Part shown: positions 24,257 to 38,000 of the stretch, piece after piece
How positions within the stretch are numbered: position 1 is the stretch's first letter
Layout: every line of letters begins with the position of its first letter
Origin: Alviniconcha marisindica
Lineage: Eukaryota > Mollusca > Gastropoda > Provannidae
Reading direction: 5' to 3'
Length of the DNA: 64,000 bases
NCBI GenBank assembly: GCA_018857735.1
Contig: JABMCL010001079.1
Span: 796,501-860,500, forward strand
Notes under the pieces: model-generated
What the model was told of the DNA's origin: nothing
The model's input: the letters and a program-made list of their open reading frames with translations, nothing else
Databases searched by the model: none
Made by a program: the position numbers and the translations under genes

Positions 24257-25958
24257 CTGAACAGCTGTGCACATTCTTACTTTTTCAGTGCTTGTTGCTC
24301 TTTCTGCTTCTCCACAGTCAGGGCCAGTTCTCTCTGTTGTGCCTTGGCGGACAGCTGCCGGGCGCCGATGGGGGGTGGTGAGGCAACTGGGGTGGCCTTC
24401 TGCACGCGCGAGAGAATCAGACTGACTTTAACCCCTTGAATGCCACATCCTGTAAAACCTCCAGGCTGAAATGTGCATGCGCACGCCTACAAAACGGTAC
24501 ATTTTCTGGCCTTATAACAAATCTGCCTTCAGTATTGTGCGTTTTGATGAAAGCATGTTTACTTGCTAATGCAAAAAAGAAAGCAAAAAGGCTTGACGGT
24601 TTCAAATTTCACACTTTTATCGGTCCTTCTCAAGTGACATGGCAGTGAAAGACCAATAAAAGTGAGAAATTTGAAATCGTGCATTCTGCAGACTATACTT
24701 TAGTGACGCTTTCAGGGGCACAAGTACAGGTCAGCGCTGCAATGTCTGCTTCCCACAAGTCACTGACAGGTATTTAAAGCTGATACCCACATAATCTACC
24801 TAAAGCAGTTGGTTAACAGCTCCCTGTAGCAAATGGAAGCGATCCCACAGGTTGCTGACAAGCATTAACACACCTGAAGCCGATATGCAAATAATCTACC
24901 TGAAGTAGTTAACTGCACCAGCTCCCTATAGCAAACGGAAGTGATTCCATAAGTTGCTGACAAGCATTAACACATCTCAAGCTGATACGCACGTGACCCC
25001 TGTCCCCCTCCCCCACCTCCCATTTCTTTCTAACAGCCTCGCTGCATTTCCATGGGACTGGTTACCTGGGTACTGAGAGGGGAATGTACAATGTCCGCCA
25101 ATTCCTGTTCGCTGCTGGTGGTGCTGCGCGGTGTGTCGGTCTCGATGTGTCCCTTCATTGGCGTGGGCGTCACCAGCACCTCCACCGGCTCCATGGCACC
25201 CTGTGCAGGGGGCAGCACAATGCAGGAAACGTCAAAGCTGACAACTAAATTCGGTAATCTGTCCGACCCCTGTGTTACTGCGGTAGCATATAAAAGATCC
25301 ACAAGAGTAGGGACAGCTCGGTGGTTAGAGCGTCCGACTCATGACTGAAAGGTCCCGGGTTCGAGTCTCCTGCTGGAGCGGTGGGAGATTTTTCCTCTCC
25401 AACTTTCTCTGCTGACTCTTATTTGGGTATCCGTTCCACCCCAGTGCTACTGCAGTAAATGGTCCTGGTCATTCTGCCGAAAGTGCAGGTGGCAGGTTAC
25501 AGCTATGCATGTAGCTTTTGCCTGAAGTAACACCATAAATTGGTGCATGGTTGTATGGTGTACACAGAATGTGCGCCAACATGGCAGCAGTTTCATGTTG
25601 CAACAGCAAAAATTAGCACTCAAGCTTTAACAAAACCTGATCTCTGTATGACAAAGACAAATCTATCTTTCTTCTCATTTTTGCTCATTATACACCTCCC
25701 TCTGCTGGAACTCATAGGTTAACCCACATCTGGGTGAGACACTTAAGTGCACAAGAGTTTTCCTTTACACGCATATGCATGCATGCAGTACACACACAGT
25801 ATAATGCTGGGCAATATCCACTTTTAGCCCCATAGGTTCGCTATCCTCAAATGGTTTGAGGATGCGTGTGTGTGTGTGTGCTTGTGTATAGCACTGGCAT
25901 AGTATGGAATGAACTGATATGTGGATATGCCAACATACTGCATACTTCAAGTTCATTC

Positions 25959-25997
<39 letters not shown>

Positions 25998-28900
25998 TCT
26001 CATACCATTTGAGGACCGTGAACCGACGGGTCTAAAAGTGGACATTACCTAATGCTGTTTTCTGATAGTTAAAAACACACATTTTGTTCAGCTGAAAATA
26101 AAATGAACATAAAATGTTACGCACTCTGGCACCCAGCATTAAAAAGCGTAACACTCCTGCTGGCATGTTGTCCTGAGGTCACCCTGTGCGGCTGACAGAC
26201 AATACTAATTACTAACTAACTAACTGACCAGCTAGATAACTCACTAACTGCTGGCCTGAGCACTAACCTGCTGTCCTCCAGACAGTGCTGGGCGTTCTGC
26301 GTCTTCCATGGCCTTCGCCATTTCTGCCGCTTCCTCTAGAGCCAGCTCGGAGGGAGTTGAGGACTTGACGCGGGTGGTGTACTGGGCGAAGTAGGGCACC
26401 GGCTCCTTCATCACCTTCTTCACGGAGTCCACGAAGTAACTGTCATCCAGCAGTCCTCTGGGGTGGGCAGGAAAAACAACGGTTCAGAGAATTCTGAAAT
26501 GTTGCCCAACCTTGGCAAGAAGCTGGGGAAACTGCTTCTCAATAAACTGTTTCAAGGTATGCTTTAAAAAAATTTTTTTTATTCAGCATCTTGCAACAGA
26601 CTAGACTGTTAAAACTGTGTGTGTTCTACCCTGAGCACACTGACTGTTAAGTACAACATCAGTGCACACTTTTGCTGATAGCCTGACTGTCTCCTAACTG
26701 GCTGTCCACTCACCTCAGTACGTTGCTGAGAACGTTGCTGATGATGTGGGACTCGGACTGCACACAGCTGATGGAGGTGGGAATCACCTGCTGGCCAGCG
26801 CTGCTGCCGTTGTTCTTTGCCTCCTCGCTCAGAGCTCTGAAAAGTAGGTCAGACGTACGTCATCAGACTGTCAGATACTCTGTTCAAAAGGGGAATGCTT
26901 CGCATCTGACCTGCAATACAGCTAAAGCATAATGCTGTTTTGTTGTTGTTGTTTTTACATTAAAAAACAAACAAACTTTGTTCAACTAAAAATAAAATGA
27001 ACAGAAAATGTTACAGCACAAAAAACAGAACAGCACAAACAAGTACACACAGAACTAGGAGGCTGAGGGGCAGATCTCGTCCCACAAACAAATGCATGCA
27101 ACACATGCTAACCAAAAGCTGATCGTGACACCATCAAAAACAAACAAAAATAACCCAACCACAACGCCACGCACCTGTTGATGTAGTAGTGCGGGTAGTC
27201 GGAGGGGAAGTTCTCCTGGAAGTGAGCGATGTCGTGGGTGCGCGAGGTGAGCCCCAGGTGCAGCAGGAAGGGGCGAGGGGGGTTGGGCTTTGCCCACAGC
27301 ACCCCCTCCCTCTGCTTCTCCGCCTTCCTCATTGCCACCTCCTCGTCTGCTGATGGCAGCTGGATGGGGGGCAAGGTCTTGTAGCGGGTCAGTTCCCCCT
27401 CCACCGTCATCCTCGGCACATCCAGCGAGGCCAGTCGTCCACTGGGCGGGCGCTCCTGCACAGCCAACAGTTGTTGCTAACCTATCCTTGTGCCTGACAG
27501 TGGACAGTCGTTTCTATGCTACATGTGTGCCTGACACAATGGACAGTTGTTGCTACTCTACACTTGTGCCGGACACAATGAACAAAAGGCTCTTGCACAG
27601 CCGACAGTTGATGCTACTCTGTACTTGTGCCTGGCACGTGGGACAGTTGCTCCTATGCTATACATGTTCATGACAAGGAGACAGTTGTTACTATTCCATA
27701 CTTGTGCCTGACACGTGGGACAGTTGCTCCTATGCTATACATGTTCATGGTAAGGAGACAGTTGTTACTATTCCATACTTGTGTCTGACATGTGGGACAG
27801 TTGTTCCTATGCTATACATGTTCATGACAAGGAGACAGTTGTTACTATTCCATACTTGTGTCTGACATGTAGGACAGTTGTTCCTATGCCATACATGTTC
27901 ATGACAAGGAGACAGTTGTTACTATTCCATACTTGTGTCTGACACGTGGGACAGTTGTTCCTATGCTATACATGTTCATGACAAGGAGACAGTTGTTACT
28001 ATTCCATACTTGTGTCTGACATGTGGGACAGTTGTTCCTACTCTACATTTGTGCCTGACACAGCAGAATCACTGATGAGCAACCACCTTGATGAATGACA
28101 AGTTTGATGACCAATCACTCCTTGAACAACTGCCCTGCTGAATGACCACCTTGATGAATAACCACCCTGCTGAAGGATTAGCCTGATGAACAACCACCCT
28201 GATGAAGGACCGCCCTGATAAACAACCACCCTGATGAAGGACCACCCTGATAAACAACACCCTGATGAAGGACCACCCTGATGAACAACACCCTGATGAA
28301 GGACCACCCTGATGAACAACCACCCTGATGAAGGACCACCCTGATAAACAACACCCTGATGAAGGACCACCCTGATGAACAACCACCCTGATGAAGGACC
28401 ACCCTGATGAACAACCACCCTGATGAAGGACCACCCTGATAAACAACACCCTGATGAAGGACCACCCTGATGAACAACCACCCTGATGAAGGACCACCCT
28501 GATAAACAACACCCTGATGAAGGATACCCTGATGAACAACCACCCTGATGAAGGATTAGCCTGATAAACAACCACCCTGATGAAGGATTCCCTGATAAAC
28601 AACCACCCTGCTGAAGGATACTCTGATGAGAGATCACCTATGTTTTCATGACCACTTTTTCCCAAACTCTTTCCTTCCTATTTCCATGCAAATAAACATC
28701 TCACCAAGGACCACCCCTTGTCTGAGACCACTTTAGCTAAATGTTGTTGGGATGGTCTTAAAAAGGATGGCACAGAAGTCTGATATTGTGATAAGCCATG
28801 ATAAGCTCCATGCATAACAGCATCCACCCTCCAGAAATGGAGATAATTCCTCCGAACACAGTGTGTGGCTGCCCTTGTGGTAGAATAATTACAAAAACAT

Positions 28901-30182
28901 TATTTAAAAAACAGTCCAGTCACACACACAATCCCTCACCCTGTGGAATGCATTTGTCAAAGTCCAACCGTATACACTGGGTGACCCCCAGAGCATTCAC
29001 TTGGGGAACACCACACTAACAACAACAAATGCTAACCTTCCAGCATGCTGTTCCATCTTGGACAGTTTTCTGGACACAGTTCTGATCAGCACAGAAGACT
29101 GATGATTGACTTATTGATGATCATGGTTATATAGCGCTCTCCTCCACTTTTGAGCAAACTCACTGCGTTTTTGATGATGAGAAAGGCAATAAACTAACAA
29201 AGTAAATGAACAGATTTTTGAAAAAAGCCGAAAGGGGGAGATAAATGAGCAAAAGCCCCTCACCACAATCTCAGCAACAGAGGGAATGCGCTTGTCGGCG
29301 TCCAGGTCATGCTCGGTGATGGTGAACTCCACCTGCTGCCGCAGACGTTCCGCCTCCCAGGCATTCAGATGCTTCCTGTACATGTTCATCTCGTACTCGT
29401 CCATCACCTGCATGCCACACGACCAGCACCAGCATTAGTCATTGTGGCTCAGGTGGTAACAGTGCAACAGTTTCTGTACAAAATCTCTTGCGCATGTGAT
29501 TACACACAGACTGTGCTAAGACCCCGATGCTTCCTGTACACGTTCATCTCACATGCGTCCATCACCTGTGTGCCATAGACCAGAACCAGTATTAGACATT
29601 GGGGCGCAGGTGGTGTCAGTGCAACAATTTCTGTACAAAATCTCTTGCGCATGTGATTACACACACACTCATCTAAGACTGTGCTAAGACCCAGATGCTT
29701 CCTGTACACGTTCATCTCACACTCATCCATCACCTGCGTGCCACAGACCAGCACCAGCATTAGTCATCGTGGCTCGGGTGGTGACAGTGCAACAATTTCC
29801 GTACAAAATCTCTTGTGCGTGTGATTACACACAGCCACACCGAAGACTCCATGCTAGAGTACTGTACTGACTGGGTAGAGGAGTGATGTATTAAATGATT
29901 GGGGGGAGGGGGGGGGCATTTATTTTACTTACTCAGTCTCTGCAGTTCTGTTTCCTTCACTTTGTTACACTTGAAAGCTAAAGAATACGTGCATGGATCA
30001 ACAAGTAAGTAAACTGGTGTTTTACGCCCAGTCAACCAGTGTGGTCATATCAGGGCAAGCATGGTTCACCAAAACCATCCACTTTTGCCTGTGCAGTTAC
30101 CTGAATTTAATAAATGTCATTTGACACAAAGAAAGCATCATGCCTTAAGACATCTTATTCTTACCATTTCAAAATGTGGCAG

Positions 30183-30244
<62 letters not shown>

Positions 30245-32521
30245 AGACAAACAAAAAATGAACGACACAAACACACCTGAAATAATCAGATTTTGGTGCA
30301 GTTTTCACCCATACGTTAGCACAGGAAATGCTGACAGAATAACAAGCAAAGTATACACAATTTTGCAACAACAGCAGACCAGTTTGTTGCAAATGGGATT
30401 CAGTGTACATGGAATATCCACTCTCAGGCTCTAGATACTGTTCAAAGATCCTGGTAAATGTTACGGGCAACGGGCTGAATGAGTTGACAGAAACTGCCTT
30501 AAGACAACTAAGTTTTCCCACGCAAGGAAAGCATGTGCAGAGGGGATTCCTGATTCACTTTGTCTCCAGCAAAACTGTGTCTTCACAAAACTCTTCTTGA
30601 AAAAAATCCAACCAAATTTTGTTTGCAGCTGGACAACTCTTGTGTACTTGGCACCTCAGCCACTGGAACTGCAATCAAGCAAAACCTGCATGGTGACCAG
30701 CAAAAGTTGCATGTTTACGATGATAAGTGACCTATTCCTTACCTCGCAGATCAAGTCAAGGTCGTAGAAGGATGGAACACCCCTGGCCATGAAGGTGATG
30801 CGGCACATGCCGCTTTCGCCCGGCGCCACAATTCCCCGCACAGGAGAGATGGACAGCACCTGCAGCAAACAGCAGACACATGACCCAAAGGTCTAACTTC
30901 GGCACTCACACGTGCAACGGGCCCGTGTCAAGCTGGCAGAATACACCAGTATTTTTCTGTTCAGTTCAGTCCAGTTCAAGACAGTATATATACACATGCT
31001 TGGAAAAGCCCAGTGTTCCACCCTGTCTCTTATGAGTATAATAAAGAGAAATGCTCTTTATTATTCAACATTCACCAGCACTGCCTTTGAGCTGCCGTTC
31101 CAAAGGTTGTCTGATTGACAATGGCCCTTTCTCATCCTTTCAAAGGTCCTTTCTCGTCCTTTCAAAGACCCTTTCTCATCCTTTCAAAGGCCCTTTCTAA
31201 GGCCCTTTCTCATCCTTTCAAAGGCCTTTTCTTGCCCTTTCAAATGTCCTTTCCCATCCTGTTAAAGGCCCTGTCATGTCTTTTCAAAGGCCCTTTCTCA
31301 TTCTTAAAGGCCCGTTCTTGTCCTTTCAAAGGCTCTTTCTCATCCTTTCAAAGGCCCTTTCTTGTCCTTTGAAAGGCCTTTTCTCATCCTTTCAAAGAAG
31401 ATTGTTGAGCACTCTCTCTATTTCTCCTCCAGGCCATCGATGGTGTGGAGTCCTCAGCTCTGTGCCCACAAAGAGTCATATCAGTGTAAACACAGCTGAG
31501 CCTGATGAAAAGAACATGATCAGGACCTTAAACTAGTTTGCTTAAAACTATCAATTGACAGTGGCATCTAATGACTGTTGGGGGAATTATTTTATGGAGT
31601 GATTCTGCATGCGTCATCATCATCATCATCATCATCATCATGTGCAGCACTGATGTCACAACTGTGACATCTGCAGCACACCCACAGAACTGACTACAGC
31701 ACAGTACTTCCTCAGTGCCATGCTGATGTCATAACTGTGACACCCACAGCACACCCACAGCACTGACTGCAGCACAGTACTTCCTCAGTGCCATGCTGAC
31801 ATCATAACGGTGACACCCACAGCACTGACTGCAGCACAGTACTTCCTCAGTGCCATGCTGACATCATAACTGTGACACCCACAGCACTGACTACAGCACA
31901 GTACTTCCTCAGTGCCATGCTGATTCATAACTGTGACATCCACAGCACTGACTACAGCACAGTACTTCCTCAGTGCCATGCTGATGTCATAACTGTGACA
32001 TCCACAGCACTGACTACAGCACAGTACTTCCTCAGTGCCATGCTGATGTCATAACTGTGACACCCACAGCACTGACTACAGCACAGTACTTCCTCAGTGC
32101 CATGCTGATGTCATAACTGTGACATCAGCACTGCACAGTCCTGCAGCACAGTAATTTCTGGAGGTACCAGTGCCAGGGAAGTGCTCCTTGTGTTATGCAC
32201 CGGTTCCTCCTGTGCTGACTAACCTTGCTGTCTGCCTGTGAGGTGACGTGCCACTGGAAGGAGATGGGGCGTGTCTTGGACCTGTTGATGACAAACACCA
32301 TGCGATGCGCTTGGCTGAACAGAGGCATGTTGCCGAACGACACGCGCTCCACCGACAGCTGGGACAGCTGCAAACAGACAAAAACCATGAGTGAGTCAAG
32401 CTGTCAGTACTCTGTGACAGAGGCAGTAGTTTGGGCAAACTGTCATTTTGTGAAGTGCATGATTGATGACAGAAATTATAAGGCATTATTGATGTTTTAT
32501 GAAAAAAGACACACACACGCA

Positions 32522-32552
<31 letters not shown>

Positions 32553-35000
32553 GTGTACACACACACACACACACACACATGTGCACACACACACACACAC
32601 ACACACACATGTGCACATACACACCCATACACACATATGTGCATACACACACACATGTACACATGTGCATATACACACACATGTGCACATACACACACAC
32701 TAACACACCCCTCCCCTCGCCCCTCCACTGATGCCCACACACAGACACCCCCACATACCTGTCCCGGTAAGACAATGCTCTGCACGCTGGGCACCCCACT
32801 CATGTCCTGCGTCTCGTTCAGCGGCATGGTGTTGCCCATGATGCGGCGGTCGTAGCCGATGCCTGTGAAGGTGATAATGGCTGTGTCGCCATTGTGCACA
32901 CGAATTGGGACGTCCACCATGTAGGTTTTGGCTTCCAGGGGAGAGAAGCGCCACTCGATGGAGACGCTGCGACCAGGACTGATATCTCCAACTGGGTTCA
33001 GGCACTCAAAGATGGGCTGGTCAAAGTTCTCCTGGAAAAGGGAGCAGTGTGAGAAGAAGAAAAATAGGGGTCTTTTCTATAGTGCTGTATCTCACTGACA
33101 AGGGTGAGCACACTACGCTTTACAAAATCAACAAAAAAGTGTACATCAAAACCTCAAAAATAATTATTCTATAGTCATAAGAGTGTGCCTGTGTGCACAC
33201 ACACACACACACGCATGTACACACACACACGTACACACACACATACACACACACATTAGTAAGTGGAGGGGGGAGGGCAAGCAAGAAGACAGAATCTGAA
33301 GAATGTGTACAAGCTGCATGTTGCAAGGACAGAAGGAAAGGGAGAGAGAAAAAAGCCACTGGGTTACTCTCAGTTTAAAATAAGCCACTGGGTTACTCTC
33401 AGTTTAAAATAATGAATACAAAAAGTCACATGTCACAGACAATACTGACTTGCGAACACCACTTAAAAAACACCAGGGAAGAATGCAGACAATAAACAGT
33501 AACCACACACAAGATTAGGATTGGGCACGGAACACAAAAAAGTATTGGTGCAAAGCCATTTTTCTTTTCAGCAACATATAATATCATATCTGGTTTAGTA
33601 CAAAGAGGTGGGGAAACATTTCTGAAACAAAACAACACCAGCATCCTCAAGCTACACAACTGCCATACACAGGCACAACACTCCTGGACAAACAAATCCT
33701 TGTGACTGACCTTTTGAATGATGTCCAGGGGAGTGAGGTCCAACTCATAGCGGACAGGTACTGCACCGCCGTTGTACAGCTCATACACCTGAAACAATGT
33801 TTCATCATCAGTGGAACGTGCAAAGAATCAATCAAAAAAGAAAGAAAAGAAAAAAAAAAGAAAAAAAAAAAAAGGAGACTCAATCAAACAGTCGTGTCTC
33901 CGTTATTATTATTGTGGTCAAATTGTTTTCTTTTCTTCTTTTCTACTTTTCTTTTCCCAAAACTCTGGACCTGCCATGTTTTCTGTTCCGTGCTGCCGTC
34001 TTCATCCGTCTCAGGTCTCCGTCTGCTGCCCGTGTTAAGTTGTGTAAATTAAACTTTTATTATAGACCTGCCATGTTTTCCTGTCGTGCTGCTGTCTTCA
34101 TCCATCTCAGGTCTCCGTCTGCTGCCCGTGTTAAGTTGTGTAAATTAAACTTTTATTATAGACCTGCCATGTTTTCCGTTCGTGCTGCTGTCTTCATCCA
34201 TCTCAGGTCTCCGTCTGCTGCCCGTGTTAAGTTGTGTAAATTACACTTTTATTATAGACCTGCCATGTTTTCCGTGTCGTGCTGCTGTCTTCATCCATCT
34301 CAGGTCTCTGTCTGCCGCCCGTTTTAAGTTGTGTAAATTACACTTTTATTATAGACCTGCCATGTTTTCCGTTTCGTGCTGCTGTCTTCATCCATCTCAG
34401 GTCTCCGTCTGCCGCCCGTTTTAAGTTGTGTAGAAACTGTGTTTTGTATAGGCAGTATGCTTGTGTGTGCAGGTGCCTGTGTGTGTATTTGTGCGTGCAT
34501 GTATGCGCTTAGAATAGTCACCATGGACTAGATTTCGTGTTCTGTAAATAATTCTGAGTGCTTGCTTCACATGCAGCCTCACAGCAAACCCTGATGATCT
34601 GCCAGTCTGCACGCTCATGGAGGACAAGAAGAAGAAGACCAGGGTTGAGGACTCACCTGTTTGGGACTGGTTTTCTCGCCGACGGGCACAGGCGTGAACA
34701 TGTGCTTGTTGGAGGGGAAGTGGATGTACTTCCTGTCGGGCTCCACAGTCACACCAATGAAGTTCAGCTGCAACACAGAGGCTTATGATAATACTAACAG
34801 AGGGGATCTGTACAGCGCCCATCTTCCGCACGAGGTGTGAGCCCACAGCGCTTAACAATAATGCTAAAAAAGCCACACACACACACCTACAGACACACAC
34901 ACTCACACACACACACACACACACACCCACCCACCCACACACACACACACACATGCATGCATGTGTACACCCACACACACATAATTATATGCATGCATGT

Positions 35001-35044
<44 letters not shown>

Positions 35045-38000
35045 ACACTGACACATACACAAACTTACGGGAAGTGGGGGATGGGGGGTGGAGGGGGGAA
35101 GGGTGGCTGATACAGGCATAAAAATGAACATTAAATGGAGAAGAACAAAAAATGGAAAAAAGGACAGCATTTAATCATGTTAAGCCAAACGAACACAGGA
35201 ACAGAGCCCATTTTCAAACTGTCAATTTTCACATTCCCATTTGCTATCATGTACAAAAACTAACGAAAATACTGAATATTTTTTTGTCAAACAAATACAA
35301 AAACAAAACAAAAAAGCCATAATCATCTGAATTATAAACATGGAAAAATAGTACATAAAACAAACATCCTGGAGATGTCAACAAAGCTGTACACCACATA
35401 GCAGGACAACAGACAACACCTGTTCATCTGCCGCCAGCATTAGCCTGAATTACTGACCAGGATCTCACGTCCACGCGCGATCTTCAGGAGAACAGGCAGA
35501 CGGTCTGTGCCAGCCATGGTGTGGTGGTAGGTCAAGGTCACAGTCTGGGTGGCACCCGGCTCCAGATTTCCTTTCTTTGGGGAGACGGAAAACAGCTTGT
35601 TGTCCATCACCTTCATCTGTGGAATGAAACAAAGTCAAGGGTCAAGTTGCTGCATACAAAACAAAACAAAATTGAAACAAGGATTTAAAAAAAAAGTTTA
35701 TGTTTTTGAGACTGTCCTGCCAAGTCTTCCAGACACTTCAGGCATTCAACAAACCACAACCGGAGAGGTGCAATATTTTCCTTTATCAACTGTTGTTTCG
35801 TGGCTTTGAAAATGTGGCTTACCTCAAAAATGTGCATGTTTTCTATTGGCCTATTAAATTAGTACTCTTTTTGACCGTTTATGCGTTTGCACAGAAAACA
35901 ATTTGGAAAACATGTAGCTGAAATTCCCATGTATTTTGTGGGCACACAGAGGAGCACAGAAGGCAGATGTCATCTCCAAGTGTCCGGAAACAAGTCTCAA
36001 ATGAAAGCGGGTATCCAAATTCCGCACTACTCTCTGAACAGCTCAAAGCATCTTAGAGCCTGCATAGCAATAAACGATCACTCATATATCACATTTGCAT
36101 TTGGAATGTTGGACGACTGTTTGACTGGAAAACTCAGAACGGGATAGTGAAGCATATCATGGGATTTTGTTTATTTTGGAGCAAAGTTCTGCCCAGATTG
36201 ATTGATCATTCTGATGTGGAATGTTGGACAACTGTTCGATTGGAAAACTCAGAACAGGGTGGTGAACACGGGGATTTTGTTTATTTGGAGCAAAGCGGTG
36301 CTCATCTTAATCAGTCATTTTGAAAACTCAGAACAGGGCAGTGATGTGTATCATGGGGATTTTGTTTATTTGGAGCAAAGTTGTGCTCATCTTAATCCAT
36401 CATTTTGAAAACTCAGAACAGGGTGGTGAAGCATATCATGGGGATTTTGTTTATTTTGGAGCAAAGTTGTACCCATCTTAATCAGTCATGTAACAGTAAC
36501 CACAAAAGTCTGAAATGGATTCTTGATCAGAAGCAGAAACACTATAGAGAAACGTTGCCATGGGGTAAACAGCGCGCCGAACGTACCTCATGCAGCTCGT
36601 CCTCGTCAAACTCTCCAGTCTCCGCCCAGTACTCCAGCTCCAGGTGCAGGTCACAGGGAAACAGGAACGCCCTGAATGACAGACGGAAACCACTGTCAGT
36701 CCTCACAAAGCCTAAAACCGGATACAGACCGACCAACAGACAGACAGAGACAGGCAACCATACAGGCAGGCAGGCACACAGACGAGACAGGAACAGACAA
36801 ACAGCTGATGACATCTAATCCCAAATCATTCACTCATCTATTGTCAAACACTGCTCACAAAACACATCTACCATCCCATCTCCTCTCTGTACACCCTGAA
36901 AATGTTTTCTGCTGTAACAACTATCCTGACTGTTTTCTCACCAGTTGGTGTCATGTGTGCATACCTGACCAGTCAGTGTCATGGGTACATAACTCACCAG
37001 TCAGGGTGCTGCATAATAACTCACCAGTCAGTATCATGTGTGCATAACTCATCAACCAATGTCACGTGTACATAAGTCACCAGTCAGTGTCATATGTGCG
37101 TAACTCACCAGTCAGTGGCCACTGTGCCAGTGTTTTCAAACATCAAAGTGACGGTGCACGGCTCACTGCCCAGGGGCGCGGCACTGAAGTTGAAGTCCAG
37201 GATTGCCCGCGTGTGCACCGTGATTCGTCGTCTGTGGCTGCAAAAACCAGCCATCAAAACTGTCTGAACAGTCTTCTTTTATGTACATGCTTTTACTCTT
37301 TTTATGGAAGAGCTTGCAGAAGCAGGTAATTTTGCTAGTTCACAATAAAATGAAGATTACCTGTCCTTCAAAATCCCCCATTCAGCACTAATAATATGAA
37401 GTAAATCACTTTTATGTCCATTTGTTGCCTGAAAAAGATAATTTGCAAAAAAATATAATCCACATTGTTTTGTATGTCCCATTAAAAAACCAAAACCAAA
37501 AACACATTTTTCAATTTTTTAAGCATTTTTAAAAATCTTTTTTTTCAGAACACCGGCACTCAATAACGCTTCAGATTTGTTTCTAGCTCAGATTTTTTTT
37601 GAATTCATGAAGTATTTTGTGGACTCTTATCATCACTCAACACAATCAAAACGAATAATCCGCTGGAGTTTCTGCTGTAACAAGCTCAATTAACAAGTTT
37701 GCAACATTGTTCAATGGGAATTTCTCTAGATGCTGATGATGATGATGATGATGAAGTGATGCTTTATGTCCTCAGATGTCAGTTGACATATTAGGGACAA
37801 GTTGTGACCAATGCCGAAGCACGGTGCAATAAATCTTTACATCCACGGAAACCAGAAGGCTCGTTAGGACGGACAGTCCAGGACGTCCACCTCGACTCTC
37901 ACACAGCTCCTGAACCATGACTCTAGATGCCCCTTCAACCCCCATTTTATACTGGACTGGCCATCTGGGTCCACACAGGGCAGTTACCTGTGGCGGGTGG

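Noticed and set aside
25320..25375. A functional tRNA gene
   Set aside because: The B-box is good, but the body continues into a SINE tail and a second full-length copy exists, so this is a tRNA-derived element.
28038..28665. Overlapping minus frames rich in HQGG and SSGW
   Set aside because: Product of a 15- to 30-bp minisatellite in an intron.
32193..32920. Cys/Val-rich frames such as CVCVCVCV
   Set aside because: Translation of (CA)n/(GT)n microsatellites. Real coding there is limited to exons 32 and 33.
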